The notes beneath the pieces are model-generated. The model was given only the letters and a program-made list of their open reading frames with translations, was not told where the DNA came from and did not search any database. A DNA stretch of 64,000 nucleotides, taken from assembly GCA_021396245.1 (NCBI GenBank), contig WNYE01000049.1:186001-250000 (forward strand), read 5' to 3'. Origin of the DNA: Sporothrix humicola. Taxonomy: Eukaryota; Ascomycota; Sordariomycetes; Ophiostomatales; Ophiostomataceae. The position numbers and the translations under genes were made by a program. Position 1 is the stretch's first letter. The number at the start of each line of letters is the position of its first letter. Positions 31,949 through 41,821 of this stretch are shown here, in pieces.

Positions 31949-32205
31949 TCAGCGGATTCTGTCCTAGAAGCAATTCTTGCACCGGACGGAAAAATGTAAC
32001 CATATAAGGTCTTTGCATAGCTATTGAATGGCATATATTAGTCTTTGCGCCCTTCTATTTGCTCCAGTTTTTTCATAGCTTTGGTGGTCGCGGCCTTGTT
32101 GATGTTGGCACAATCATGGTAGCAACGACGAAAACGTGTGTCTGCGTGCCCATTTGAATGGTATGTAACAGTCTTTGCAACCGTCCATGTCTTCAAATTC
32201 CGGCG
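31949..32205 (-). pseudogene. BTB14: two overlapping decayed tail copies
   Basis: One piece reads NINKAATTKAMKKLEQIEGR KD, TAA, YMPFNSYAKTLYGYIFP and, after a shift, VRCKNCF, TAG, DRIR, TGA at 31949. Just upstream (about 32140-32190) another frame gives DGCKDCYIPFKWA, a second first-knuckle copy. Both belong to the BTB13/BTB15 group. The cysteines of the first piece's first knuckle are lost. Confidence 0.6.
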
Positions 32206-32482
32206 TAAGATGCACAAAACCACATAGTTGCGTGTTGCCATGGGTCTCGTGACATGAACAAAAAGTTCATCGGCCATAATGGGCAAAGTTATTCTGTCTG
32301 CACGATCACTGATTGTCACGGGAAAGCACACTGAGGGTACCATTTGAATAGTGTTTTCATTTTATTATAGACTACCTCTTGTCCTGTCGAAATATCCCAG
32401 ATCCTAGTCACAAACTATATGTGACGCAGCTGGTCACAGGCCGTACCAAACGGCGCTCAATGGAAGAATAAGACCCTTTCGA

Positions 32483-33379
32483 TTAACGAAACCGTCTTTC
32501 AAAACAATTCTTGCAGCGGACGCTATATATATAACCGTCCAACGTGTCAACATACCCAGCAAAGGGCATGTAGCACTCACCGCATTGCTCCGTATCCTTG
32601 AGTTTGGCCATGGCCTTGGCGGCCGCTGCCTTATTCGTCTTGGCCTCACGCGTCAGAAAGTCAATGTAGTCTTTCAAGCCTGCCATGGCCTGTGTCAGCT
32701 GTTTGATTTTTTCATCGCGTCGGTCTAAGAGACTTGACATCGACTCAGCGGTTGTATCCATGGGAATTGTCGTAAAGTCGTCGAGATAAGAGAAGATCTC
32801 GACATCTTGCTTGGAGGCAATGAGCTCCTCCATGTTTTCGGCAGCCACTGTTGCGAACAGATGGTGTAGACTGGTGTCGCCCGTCGACTCAACCACGACC
32901 TTGGTGGCGCTGACAAAGTTTTCAGGTTCCCAGTCCTTGCGGATCACCTTTCTCAGTGCCGAGAGAGTAGCGGCGACGAGGGCGGGAACTCCAAGATAAT
33001 CTCCGGCTCCATTAGTCTTGATGAGAGAGACCACATGGTCATTGTGGTTCTGGTTTTCGGTGGGGGACAGTGCCTCGGGATGTCCGTACATCCATTGGAT
33101 CACACGGGCCACAGTGTCCAGCCCCATCTCGCTCAGGTCGATCGACTTTGTTGTAGATTCCTACAAGTGCAGTCAGCAAGGAGTCGCAACTGGGAATGGT
33201 AATAAACTGGTCTCTTTTCATGCTGCACTCACTTTGAACGCGCCATCCATCGCGGCGGCCAGCATTTTCGACCGGTGGCAGACTTTTGACTTGTGGACAG
33301 GAAAGGATTGATCCTGGCAAACGATTGTAAAATCGCTCGGCTCGCCGATCTCCAAGAGATCGCGAAGGTCTGTCGCCAT
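32483..33379 (-). CDS. BTB15: BTB/POZ protein with CX2C-CX2C module
   Basis: Exon 1 33379-33233 (49 codons, MATDLRDLLEIGEPSDFTIV and on), intron 33161-33232, exon 2 33160-32483; 274 residues. Exon 2: ESTTKSIDLSEMGLDTVARV, IQWMYGHPEALS, a very short linker, VVSLIKTNGAGDYLGVPALV, the helical region, then KIKQLTQAMAGLKDYIDFLT and the tail CGEC 242-245, CKNC 265-268 (X19). With almost no linker it shows the minimal form of the family. Apparently the source of the BTB13 and BTB14 fragments downstream. Its promoter has GGAAGG at 33560-33565. Confidence 0.87.
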
Positions 33380-33895
33380 GATGCGCCGTTTCTTGGTGAA
33401 AGCGTCGATTTGGGTAGTGTTGGCGACGGTGCGATGTGGTGATTGAAGTTTGTTTGGCCGATCTCAGCCCTCCCAGGGAAGAAGGGAGAGGACAAGGTAA
33501 AAAAATTTCATTCTTATGTAGAATTGGAAAGTGCTGCCCGTTTGCAAAAGTTCGTTCGAGGAAGGTGCGAGATATAGTCGCTCTTTCCTTTTGCGTTAAC
33601 ACTGAGTTGTTTGCAAGACACGTCCCCAGGTCCCCACTTTGAGCCTCTAGGACTCGATGATTTTGGTATTGTGATAAATGTTGAAGACCAGCTGCCCGCT
33701 TACGATTTTATTCCTTCTATAGGTTAATTGGTATTGCTCAATCAATTATAGAAGGGATGCATGATTTCACTCGACATGTCATTGGTCACGATATTGTCAA
33801 GAAATACCAAAGGTCAATGATGAAACTTTATCTTCAGTCAAAATTGGTCGATTTGATTTGTATCTAGCTTTCAGTGCAACTGATTCCAAGCCTGT
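33380..33895. other. Intergenic, BTB15 promoter
   Basis: GGAAGG at 33560 with a CTTTCC counterpart, and a 9-bp inverted repeat CCTTCTATA (33713-33721) / TATAGAAGG (33747-33755). Confidence 0.45.
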
Positions 33896-34781
33896 CTAAT
33901 GAAGACCCGGAAGACACTTCTTGCAGCGGACGACGTAAATGTAGCCGTCATTGGACTGCACGTATCCGTTGAACTTGGCAGAGCAGTTCTTGCAACACGG
34001 TGTCTTGGACAGCTCCAGCATGGCCTTATGAGAAGCCTGCTTGTTCGTCTGCGCCTCTGCCTTCAGCCACTCATACATGTCTTTGATGTGGTCCAGCTTT
34101 TTCTTTGCCTCGGCAGCTGCCTTGGCCGCAACCTTGATCAGAACGGGCGCGATGCCGTCGAGTCCGGAGAGGACGTCAATGTCAATGTCGTCGCCCGTGG
34201 CAGCGAGATCATCAATGTGCGCGGCCGCGGCCGCAGCAAAAATGCTGTGAATGTCCTCGTCGGCGCATTCGTCGACCACGAGTGCGGCCGCCTTGACGAA
34301 CGGCTCCGTGTGCCAGCTGGAACCTAGGATCGCTTTGGTCATTTCGACTGTGTGCGCCACAAGGTCCTCCATGCCGAAATAGTCGGCTGCGCAATTAAGC
34401 CGGACGAGCGAGACAAGAGCCTTTTCAAACTCTTTGGGGTCGGTCTTCGCGGCGGCGGACGGTCCTTCGATCGCAAATGTGAACCCGTAGGTCCAGAGAA
34501 GGAGATCCATCATTGTCTCTTTATCAACAGCACTCGCGTCGTAGGTCTTGGTCAGGCCCTCCTAGTGACGGGTTGTTAGAAAAACGAACGGCAACCGGGC
34601 GGCACCTTTTCTCTCGCCAACTCTCACCTACCCGAAAGCCACTACCGAGAGCGACGGAAAGCACCGGGGACCGACCGTCAAAAATGGCGCGGTGGGCCGG
34701 GAATCGGTGTCCATTGCACACGATTGTGCAATCGCAATCCTTCTGTAAGTAGTGGACTGGGGTCTTTTGGTTGGGTTCCAT
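33896..34781 (-). CDS. BTB16: BTB/POZ protein with CX2C-CX2C module
   Basis: Exon 1 34781-34632 (50 codons, MEPNQKTPVHYLQKDCDCTI and on), intron 34562-34631 (GTAGGT...CTAG), exon 2 34561-33896; 271 residues. Exon 2: EGLTKTYDASAVDKETMMDL, LLWTYGFTFAIEG, short Ala-rich linker, LVSLVRLNCAADYFGMEDLV, an Ala-rich helical region (IFAAAAAAHIDDL), tail CKNC 240-243 and CKKC 263-266 (X19). First of a subgroup (BTB16-20) with LLWTYG or IIWAYG in place of RFMYG and a DC(D/V)CTIVC-type strand in exon 1. Confidence 0.87.
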
Positions 34782-34968
34782 AATATTTATTGATTTGACA
34801 CACTGGTAAGCTAGCGAGAGAGATTGTGAAGTGTGAAGTGCAGTGTTTGCGATTTGTGATGCGGTTGAGAGTGGTATGGTTGGATGTTATTCGCTGTCGC
34901 AACGATCCGGTACCATTAAGCGTGAACAAATTGATATTGGATGTGTTGATGATACGAAATTGTCTTCG

Positions 34969-34970
<2 letters not shown>

Positions 34971-35002
<32 letters not shown>
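34971..35002 (+). repeat. Poly(T) tract, 32 nt
   Basis: Uninterrupted T32, the longest homopolymer in the window, about 190 nt upstream of the BTB16 start. Confidence 0.95.
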
Positions 35003-35003
<1 letters not shown>

Positions 35004-35014
35004 AACAGAAGCCA

Positions 35015-35181
35015 GAGGCACGCGTGTTGAAAAATTTTTAGTCGAGGAATAGACACGTCTCGTCCATGTTCCAAGTTCTATTCAGGAAGGCGCGCGTGTT
35101 TCTTCTTTTGGTCGCTCTGTCCCATCACGGACGCACAATACTTTGCAGCGCACATTCCCAGCCCAATGTTTTAGTACGCGT
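35015..35181 (-). promoter_or_regulatory. BTB16 upstream region with repeated ACGCGT/GCGCGT boxes
   Basis: ACGCGT at 35020-35025 and 35176-35181, and GGAAGGCGCGCGTGTT from 35085 with GCGCGT at 35092-35097. The phrases AGTTCTATTCAGGAAGGC and GGTCGCTCTGTCCCATCACG recur in similar form before BTB18 and BTB20. Confidence 0.5.
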
Positions 35182-35379
35182 GTCACGCAGATAAACCCAC
35201 ACAGCTGTCAGTCAGTATGTTCATGGGTTTGGGCGAAAGAAATGGGCTTTATGTTTTCATGCTTGTCAAGTTGCCGTCACAGAGTGGTGTTCTATTTAAC
35301 AGATGCTGTAACGAATGTGCCCAGAAAGTCGCAAAAGTGATGGTCTGTAGCTTCCACCCGGACTAGAGCAAAGCCATCA

Positions 35380-35783
35380 AGCGCGGCGGGATTGGCGATG
35401 TGCGATGTCAAGGATAGAGACGGTCAGATCCTCGATGAGATTGGCTGCCGCTTTGGCAAAAGCCCAATGCCCCTTCACATCACCACACTCGTCAACAACA
35501 TTTTTTGTGTATCCATACGACCAGAAAAGAAGGTTACAATGGTCCCCATCTTAAAAGATCTCGCATCGTATGTTTGGGTCAGACTCTCCTAGTGACATAA
35601 TGTTAGCGAAGTGGCCAACGAACCGTGTGGTTTTCAAATTTGACTTACCTAAAAGGCACTGCCGAAGTCCAAGGCGGTTGTCGAGACGGTGCGCTGCGCT
35701 GAAAATTGAAGCTTGTTGCAAATGGTTGTGCAGTCACAGTCCGCCTGGAAGTAACGAACCGGCGTCTCGAGGTTGGGCTCCAT
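35380..35783 (-). pseudogene. BTB17: BTB16-type pseudogene with internal deletion
   Basis: Exon 1 starts at ATG 35783: MEPNLETPVRYFQADCDCTT, ICNKLQFSAQRTVSTTALDF, GSAF, then TAG directly before a GTAAGT donor. It is five codons shorter than BTB16 exon 1 and has lost the F-A-H motif. Exon 2 (from 35588) opens ESLTQTYDARSF; after a frameshift it reads NLLFWSYGYT joined directly to KNVVDECGDVKGHWAFAKAA, so about 70 codons between the MYG-equivalent and the VVDE motif are deleted. It ends near ILDIAHRQSRRA. Confidence 0.68.
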
Positions 35784-36117
35784 GATTGGCCTTGGTTTGC
35801 CACGCTCATAGCCTCGCGACAGAGATCGTGTGATTTTTCAAGGAGAATGTCTCTTGTTGGTCATTACTTCACCCCATCTGTTTGTCTCGGTCCAACAAGA
35901 TTTTCGGAGTTGTATGGAGGTTCTTCCCCCGTTTGGGCATCTCCCCTCGAAGTTGGAAGGTCTCACATTTCTTTGTTCACGCAAATTCAGGCGCATTGTA
36001 TTAAACGGCCATTTCCATTAATCTTCTCTCTCGCTTAGTCCCCGATTTCTCCTCTCAACTGACGTCAACATAGCCCACCCGGCCGGTCGATCTTGCTGTG
36101 TCTTTCGATCCTTCGGT

Positions 36118-37007
36118 CTACAATCTGCCGGCAAAACAATTCTTGCACCGCACAGTGAATATGAAGCCGTCGTATGTCTGAACATAGCCAGCGAACTCGG
36201 AGTCGCAACGGCAGCAGACGTCAGTGTCGGAAAGTTCCTTCATCGCCTTTTCCGTGGCCTTTTTGTGCGTTTCCATTTCGGACTTCATCCATTTCACATG
36301 TCCTTTGATACCCTCCATCTCGGATCGCAACTTGGCCATATTCATAGCTGCCGCCTTCACCATCACCGGCGCAAAGCCGTCCAGCGCGGCGACGTCAGTG
36401 ATATCCATGGTCGTTGAGGCGAGGTCCTCGATATGCTTCGCTGCGGCGGCGGTAAAAGCGCGGTGCACCTTGGCATCACCACATTCGTCAGCAACGACTT
36501 TTGCAGCTTTGATGAATGCCTTTGTCTGCCAATCACCAGCTAGAATAGCCTCGGTGCTCTTGGCCGTCTCCATGGCAAGCTGCTCAATGCCGAAGTAGTC
36601 GGCAGCTGCATTCAGTCGGACCAAGGAGCTCGTCTCCTCCAAACGCTCTGGACGGCACTCTGTACCTGCGCATAGTCCATCAACTGCATCCCCATGGCCG
36701 TAGACCCAAAGGATAATATTCGCGATGGTCTCTGTTTCGAAAGCGGTGGCGTCGTAAGTCATCGTGTGCGATTCCTAAAGGGCAATTGTTAGACACAAGC
36801 AATGGAAAGCAGACAGATACTCCTCCTAGGTCCCGAGGGGGGGCAGCTTACCTTGAATGAACCGTTGAATGCTGCAGCTAGGATGGGAGAGTGCTTCTCG
36901 ATGACCGATCTGTGCGCGCGGAATCGATGGCCGTCGCACACGATAACGCAGTCGCAGTTGCGAATGGTCAGTTTTTCGCTGACTTGGGGATCGATGAAGT
37001 GAGGCAT
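36118..37007 (-). CDS. BTB18: BTB/POZ protein with CX2C-CX2C module
   Basis: Exon 1 37007-36852 (52 codons, MPHFIDPQVSEKLTIRNCDC and on), intron 36775-36851, exon 2 36774-36118; 270 residues. An in-frame ATG 15 nt upstream (MPRPN) is a possible alternative start. Exon 2: ESHTMTYDATAFETETIANI, ILWVYGHGDAV, short linker, SSLVRLNAAADYFGIEQLAM, Ala-rich helices, tail CCRC 239-242 and CKNC 262-265 (X19). A TATATA box lies about 240 nt upstream, next to the ACGCGT module. Intact. Confidence 0.87.
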
Positions 37008-37519
37008 GTTTGGCCTTGGCATATGAAAGGATTGGGTTGTCGGAAGTTTATGTACAAAATGTCGACACGGTTGCCGTCGTTGTAGGCGTTCAGTTATGTG
37101 ATAATGATTGATGTTTGGATCCGTGTGGAAGCGTCGTGGATATGAAAGTAGTTGCAAACTTTTCCAGGCCGCGGTGATGGATGAAGGTAAGAAAAAGTAA
37201 TAGTGCGAAGAAACAGGTTCTGAAAGTTTTTGAGTCGAAGCGCGTTGAAATATATAGGCACTTTCCAGAGTCTCGTTGAGGAAGGCACGCGTGTTGTTGT
37301 TGTGGTCGCTCCTTCCCATCATGGATGAACAATGTTTTGCAACGCGCGTTTCCATTTCAATTTTTTAACACGTTGAACACGTCGGCATGTCACAACCAGG
37401 CACCCAGAGAGCTATCAGTATGTTCATAAGTTGGGGCGGAATGGACTGTTTGGCCTTTATGTCTGTCAAAATTGTAATCGTGAACCGGTGTCTCCTATTT
37501 CACATATTCCGCAACCAGG
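37008..37519. other. Intergenic, BTB18 promoter and BTB19 edge
   Basis: Contains the BTB18 promoter module and a second CGCGCGTTTCC near 37342; the 37.4-37.5 kb part may hold further decayed BTB19 tail. Confidence 0.4.
37279..37320 (-). promoter_or_regulatory. BTB18 promoter module: GGAAGG-ACGCGT-CCTTCCC
   Basis: GGAAGG at 37280-37285, ACGCGT at 37287-37292, then GGTCGCTCCTTCCC ending at 37317. GGAAGG and CCTTCC form an inverted repeat with about 25 nt between arms. The same arrangement occurs before BTB20 and BTB23. Confidence 0.55.
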
Positions 37520-37850
37520 GCGGCGGGGAAATCGACAACGTTTCTGTGCTGCCGCGATAGCAAAAGCTCAGTGGATATTAGCTTCGAAGTACTCGCCGAC
37601 AACGACGTGTGCCGCATAAATGAATGCAGTGGTCTATCTTTTAACATTGAGAAGGGCCTCGAGGCCATTTGCTGTGCCCATCGCCAGCTGCTCGAGCCAA
37701 AGTTATCGGCTGCTAGATTATGGCGGACCAGAGTCAGAAAATTCTGTTGACTGCGTCCGTATGGCCATAAGTCCAGAGGATAATTTTCATTCTGGGTTCA
37801 GTTTGGACCGCATTTGCATCGTATGTTTTGGTGAAACTCTGCTGGCAATG
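37520..37850 (-). pseudogene. BTB19: decayed exon 2 of the BTB16-20 subgroup
   Basis: After a CAG acceptor: QSFTKTYDANAVQTEPRMKI, ILWTYGHTDAVNRIF, TGA. Other frames continue LVRHNLAADNFG, LEQLAMGTANGLEALLNVKR, TAG, TTAFIYAAHVVV. These match the ADYFGIEQLAMETAKSTEAI block of BTB18. At least two frameshifts and three stops. A short SAYVGPFES piece before a GT upstream may be the end of its first exon. Confidence 0.65.
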
Positions 37851-38038
37851 TACACTTTGCAAGATCACCTAGACTCGAATGGCCCTACATAGGCAGACAT
37901 ATGGGAAGTTCTGCGCTCTTCGTATTTCACAGAGATGCAACAGTTTTGTATAAAGGCTCTTTTCATTCAAGTGACTTTGCTAAAGTCAGCTGCAATCCAT
38001 CCCCCATCCTCCCTCCATCACATTCCCGTGATCTGTCA

Positions 38039-38927
38039 CTACTTCTTGATCTTGTCCTTCCACAGGCGACCAGGGAAGCAGTTCTTGCATCTCACGGAGA
38101 AGATGTACCCATCCAGTGTCTGCACATATCCGCCAAATGGCGTCTCGCAATGGCCACAGCAGTCCATGTTTTCCAGCTGCTTCATCGCCTTTTGAGTGGC
38201 GGCTTTGTTGGTGGTCTCCTCTACTTTCACCCACGCAAGGAGTGCCTTCAGGCCATCGAGTTCAGCTGTCAAGGCAGCCGTCTTCTTGGCAGCGGATTGG
38301 ATAAGGACTGGGGCGATCCCTTCGAGGTCGGAGAGCGCGCTGATATCCAGCGTCGGAACGGCAAGGTCGTCCATGTGGGCGGCAGCAGCAGCGGAGAAAA
38401 TGCAGTGAATATCAGCGTCTGCCGATTCACTGACAACGATGCGTGCAGCACTCAGGAAGGCCTCGGCATTCCAGTTAACGTTCAAGACCGCTTCAATGTT
38501 CTTTAGAGTGTCGCGTCTGAGTTGGTCAATCGCAAAGTAGTCCGATGCGACATTAAGGCGCACCAGCGACACGATAGACGCTTCAATCTCCTCCTTGTTT
38601 GGTGTCCCGACATGCATTGGGGCCTCCAAGATATCGGTGTGGCCGTAGGCCCAGATTATCATGTCCGTTATGGTGTCGACCATGAATTCGCTCGCATCAT
38701 AAACCTTTGTAACTCCCTCCTAACGGCGATGCATAAGTATAACAAACAAAAGTAGAGGGGCAGACCTTGAGCTCTTTTCGCATGAAACTTACCTTGAATG
38801 GGCCATCAAAGGCGGCTGCGATCACAGGTGAATGTTTGGCAACAATGACCTTGTGAACCGGGAAAACAAGGTTGCCGCACGCAATGGCACAGTCTGTGTT
38901 TCTATCCGTGAGGCGTGTGTTCGACAT
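38039..38927 (-). CDS. BTB20: BTB/POZ protein with CX2C-CX2C module
   Basis: Exon 1 38927-38793 (45 codons, the shortest: MSNTRLTDRNTDCAIACGNL and on), intron 38720-38792, exon 2 38719-38039; 271 residues. Exon 2: EGVTKVYDASEFMVDTITDM, IIWAYGHTDILEA, short linker, IVSLVRLNVASDYFAIDQLR, Ala-rich helices, tail CGHC 233-236 and CKNC 256-259 (X19) followed by a basic end (FPGRLWKDKIKK). Intact. Its promoter carries the GGAAGG-GCGCGT-CCTTCC module. Confidence 0.87.
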
Positions 38928-39147
38928 GGCTGTTGATGTCTATCGTGGTGGAGCCACGTTTGGATGGTTGCGTTTGTGGTCGTGAATTCAAGACAAAGTT
39001 GTTTCTTGCGCTTTGAGCATGCGCGAGAAAATGTCTGGGAGCTTTTCTGTAAAGTGGTTGTAGCTGAAAAAAAAGTGAAGGGAATGTGCGAAGGACAGAA
39101 AAACTTTTTCCTGCGTATCCAAGGCGATAGAAACACGTCGTAGATTT

Positions 39148-40232
39148 TCAAAGTTCTGTTGAGGAAGGCGCGCGTGTTCCCGTGGTCGCACCTTCCGGTT
39201 GTGGTCGCGCTCGTTTGTTTTCAGTGCAAGCTCCCACGTCGACTGTTTTGTTGCAGGGACGTACTTTCTTTTTTCCTGCATTAGGACAGCTGATGTCGAT
39301 GTTCCCCTCTGGACTATTTTTTGGTATTGACCGACACTTTGAGGGCTTGGGATACCGATTTCCATTATGTTCATCATAAAAATGGACCACTCCTCCTTTG
39401 AGCTCCTGAATCCGAAGTGCAGCGTACTTGAAAGAAATTTGGGTAAAGTGCTTCAAGGCGTAGAGGTCTGTCAAGTCTGTCTTTGAAGCATCCAGTTTCT
39501 CCATGATTTGAACTGATTGGCGCGTCAGTGTATCGTGGAGATCAGCATCGCCTGATTCGGCAACAGCGAGCGATACTGCTTCGAGGAAAATAGTAATATC
39601 GATATGTCTGCTGGCAACAATTTGTCCAACAAAAAGATTGCATTGGTCCCGCAGATCACTAAAGAGTAGGTAGTCTGCAAGGCAGCCGACACGGATGACC
39701 GCGAGTAGCACCTCTCGATCAAAAAGAGGCGCAACCTGGGAGGCCTCGTTGTCTTCATCGTCTTCATTGTTGTCGTCTTCGTTGTCGTCCTTGTCCCCCT
39801 CCTCGGCGTTGTCGTCAGTGTTGATCTGGAGCCGGGAAAGATAGGTATCAAGTTTCATCACCAAGGCAGTAACATTACTGTCATCAGATCCGTGGCTGTC
39901 GGGACAAGAGTCCTCGGCACTTTCTCCCCGTGCAGAGCGGTACAGATAATAGAGCATCATCCACACAGTGCCATGTGGGAAATCGTCAAGATTAAAAATC
40001 CCAGTTTGAGACTCCTAGATTTTCAACTTTATTTAGTCATCGAAATTGGCAGTGATTCCAGAGCCACGGCTGCAATACTTACCATAAAGGGCCCGTAGAA
40101 GGCAGCTTCAAGAACAGTGGACTTGGCGCAGACAAGCTTTCGGTGCACCCCAAACTTGTGGCCTCTGCATGTAATAGTTGCGTCTGGCGGGCCGTGTGGC
40201 TCAATCAGGGATTCAAGAGTGACTATGGCCAT
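39148..40232 (-). CDS. BTB21: BTB/POZ protein with a different, basic Cys-containing tail
   Basis: Exon 1 40232-40083 (50 codons, MAIVTLESLIEPHGPPDATI and on), intron 40015-40082, exon 2 40014-39148; 338 residues. Exon 2: ESQTGIFNLDDFPHGTVWMM, LYYLYRSARG, a long acidic linker (EEGDKDDNEDDNNEDDEDNE), LLAVIRVGCLADYLLFSDLR. After FKYAALRIQELKGG the tail is unlike its neighbours: CRSIPKN, ISCPNAGKKKVRPC, VGACTENKRARPQPE, with isolated Cys but no CX2C pair and with basic clusters that could be nuclear signals. The tail overlaps promoter sequence of BTB20, so it may have arisen by reading into former intergenic DNA. Confidence 0.75.
39160..39197 (-). promoter_or_regulatory. BTB20 promoter module: GGAAGG-GCGCGT-CCTTCC
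   Basis: GGAAGG 39163-39168, GCGCGT 39170-39175, GTGGTCGCACCTTCC ending 39196, about 240-270 nt before the BTB20 ATG. It overlaps the 3' end of the BTB21 coding region, so the stretch both encodes the BTB21 C-terminus and may regulate BTB20. Confidence 0.5.
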
Positions 40233-40821
40233 GTTGTAGGTGTTGCAGTTGTGGCTTGTTAGATGTATTGTATGGCTGCTATTTGGTGAACAGCGAAGGA
40301 AGCAGGAAGGTTTGAAGATGAGTTAAATATTTTAACATAAAAATAACAGAAACAATCCTTGCGTAATGGAAATGGCAGCATTGTCCAAGAATTTATATAA
40401 GCAGACTCGGGAGATACTCGAATGTCAATCCTACCTCGTCACGAATTCTTATGTCAAGAACTTTAGTCTGTAAAAATCATAGGAGGGCAGTATGCATCGA
40501 CGGCCCGTGGCGTAGGGCCATGATCTGATGCACTAATACTCCAGGGTTTTCTTGACCTAGCATGTCCGGCTGGGGCGGAAAGGACGAGTTGCCTTATGTT
40601 TTGGTCGACTAATAACATATGTTGCACATTTTCGTTGCAGCGAATTTGGGTGATCACTAGGGCCATTTTCACAGAGGGAATGTATGATCATATGAAGTAT
40701 TCACTTTTGCTAGAGTTGGGGCATGCTTTCAACGATGAACTGAATATAACCTGTCTATCTTGCTGTTACCGTGCATTCCGCCTCTGCCCATAATAGCCGG
40801 TTTGCCTGGAGCTGAGTAAGA
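40233..40821. other. Intergenic, BTB21 promoter and BTB22 3' flank
   Basis: No BTB remnant or ACGCGT box recognised. Confidence 0.45.
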
Positions 40822-41346
40822 CTAGTACTGTTCGACGTGATCAAGTACAACGCGAGTTTCCAAAGGCAGTCCGGGGTAACAGTTCTTGCATTGTGCCTCG
40901 TAGTGATAGTCAGGAATGCTGACTACCACTACATTGGGCTCTTCGCCACAGTGCTTGCATGGCGTGGCCTTCTCGAGCTTCACGATACACTTCTTCATTG
41001 CCTGGGCAGGAGCGTTGGCTTTCATCTCCAAGAAATTCTGCACGCCCTCCAACTTTTTGACCTGTTGTTTAACATGACCCACGACTTATGCCAAGGCTTT
41101 GATAAATATCGGTCCAAAATCGTCAAGGTCTTCGATCACGGCCAGGTCGAGGCCAGATATTTCCAGTCCCTCCATGTTCACAGCTGCCCATTTGCTAAGT
41201 AAGTCGTGGATGGCCGCATTGTCCATTTCCATAACGGGAACCTGGACAGCTTCTAGAAATCCCTTGGGCGTCCTTTGTTTGTTTTTTTTTTTTTTTTTTT
41301 TTTGGTGAGAAGCTTTTCGACTGCTTCCAGTGATGCAAACCTTCAT
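40822..41346 (-). pseudogene. BTB22: BTB pseudogene with poly(A) in frame and nonsense codon
   Basis: Reads FASLEAVEKLLT, then a Lys run from an A22 tract, then FLEAVQVPVMEMDNAAIHDL and PIFIKALA, stop at 41086, and in the same frame VVGHVKQQVKKLEGVQNFLE. The tail is complete: CKHCGEEPNVVVVSIPDYHY and CKNCYPGLP (X19). In BTB23 the equivalent of the Lys run is LEDRWDLKAF, so the homopolymer replaced real coding sequence. No first exon or MYG segment was found upstream. Confidence 0.68.
41282..41303 (+). repeat. Poly(T) tract, 22 nt, inside BTB22
   Basis: T22 on the plus strand; in the sense of the pseudogene it is an A run that encodes Lys. Confidence 0.95.
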
Positions 41347-41821
41347 TTATCACTCTTCATCTTCCACAAATGCCCAGTGCTCAGGCTAAGTCATGATTTA
41401 GCCCCAGGTAACCGCCGGTCTGTCAAAGTTCTCGTCAGGTTTGTAACATGGTCAGTGGCACCGTTTTGATGAATCACGCAGCGCGCATAATCACTAAAAG
41501 TTTATCACCTTTCGAAGTTTCCTTGATGTAGTTGAAATCGTTTTGTCCCGTATCCTTATTGCATATCAGCGCCTCTCAAAGTATCCCAGATATCCCGTTT
41601 CACAAACCATATGCGCCATCCAACCCATTCCCCAAATGTCTTCATTGAACCCAGCACTGTTCTCCTGCTCGCCAAAATCACCTCCATGGGCACCGCCGTT
41701 GCAATGTGCATCCTCGAGCTGTCACTGTGTGGCAAGCCCGGCACTTGATGCGGTACGAACTCAGAATGTGTTTGTTAAGCAGACGTTCGGTATCTCGCCG
41801 CAAGTGTCGCAGGGCCCGACT
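41347..41821. other. BTB23 3' flank with decayed knuckles
   Basis: About 41700-41820 still encodes the former CX2C halves of BTB23 in mixed frames; the rest shows nothing. Confidence 0.5.
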
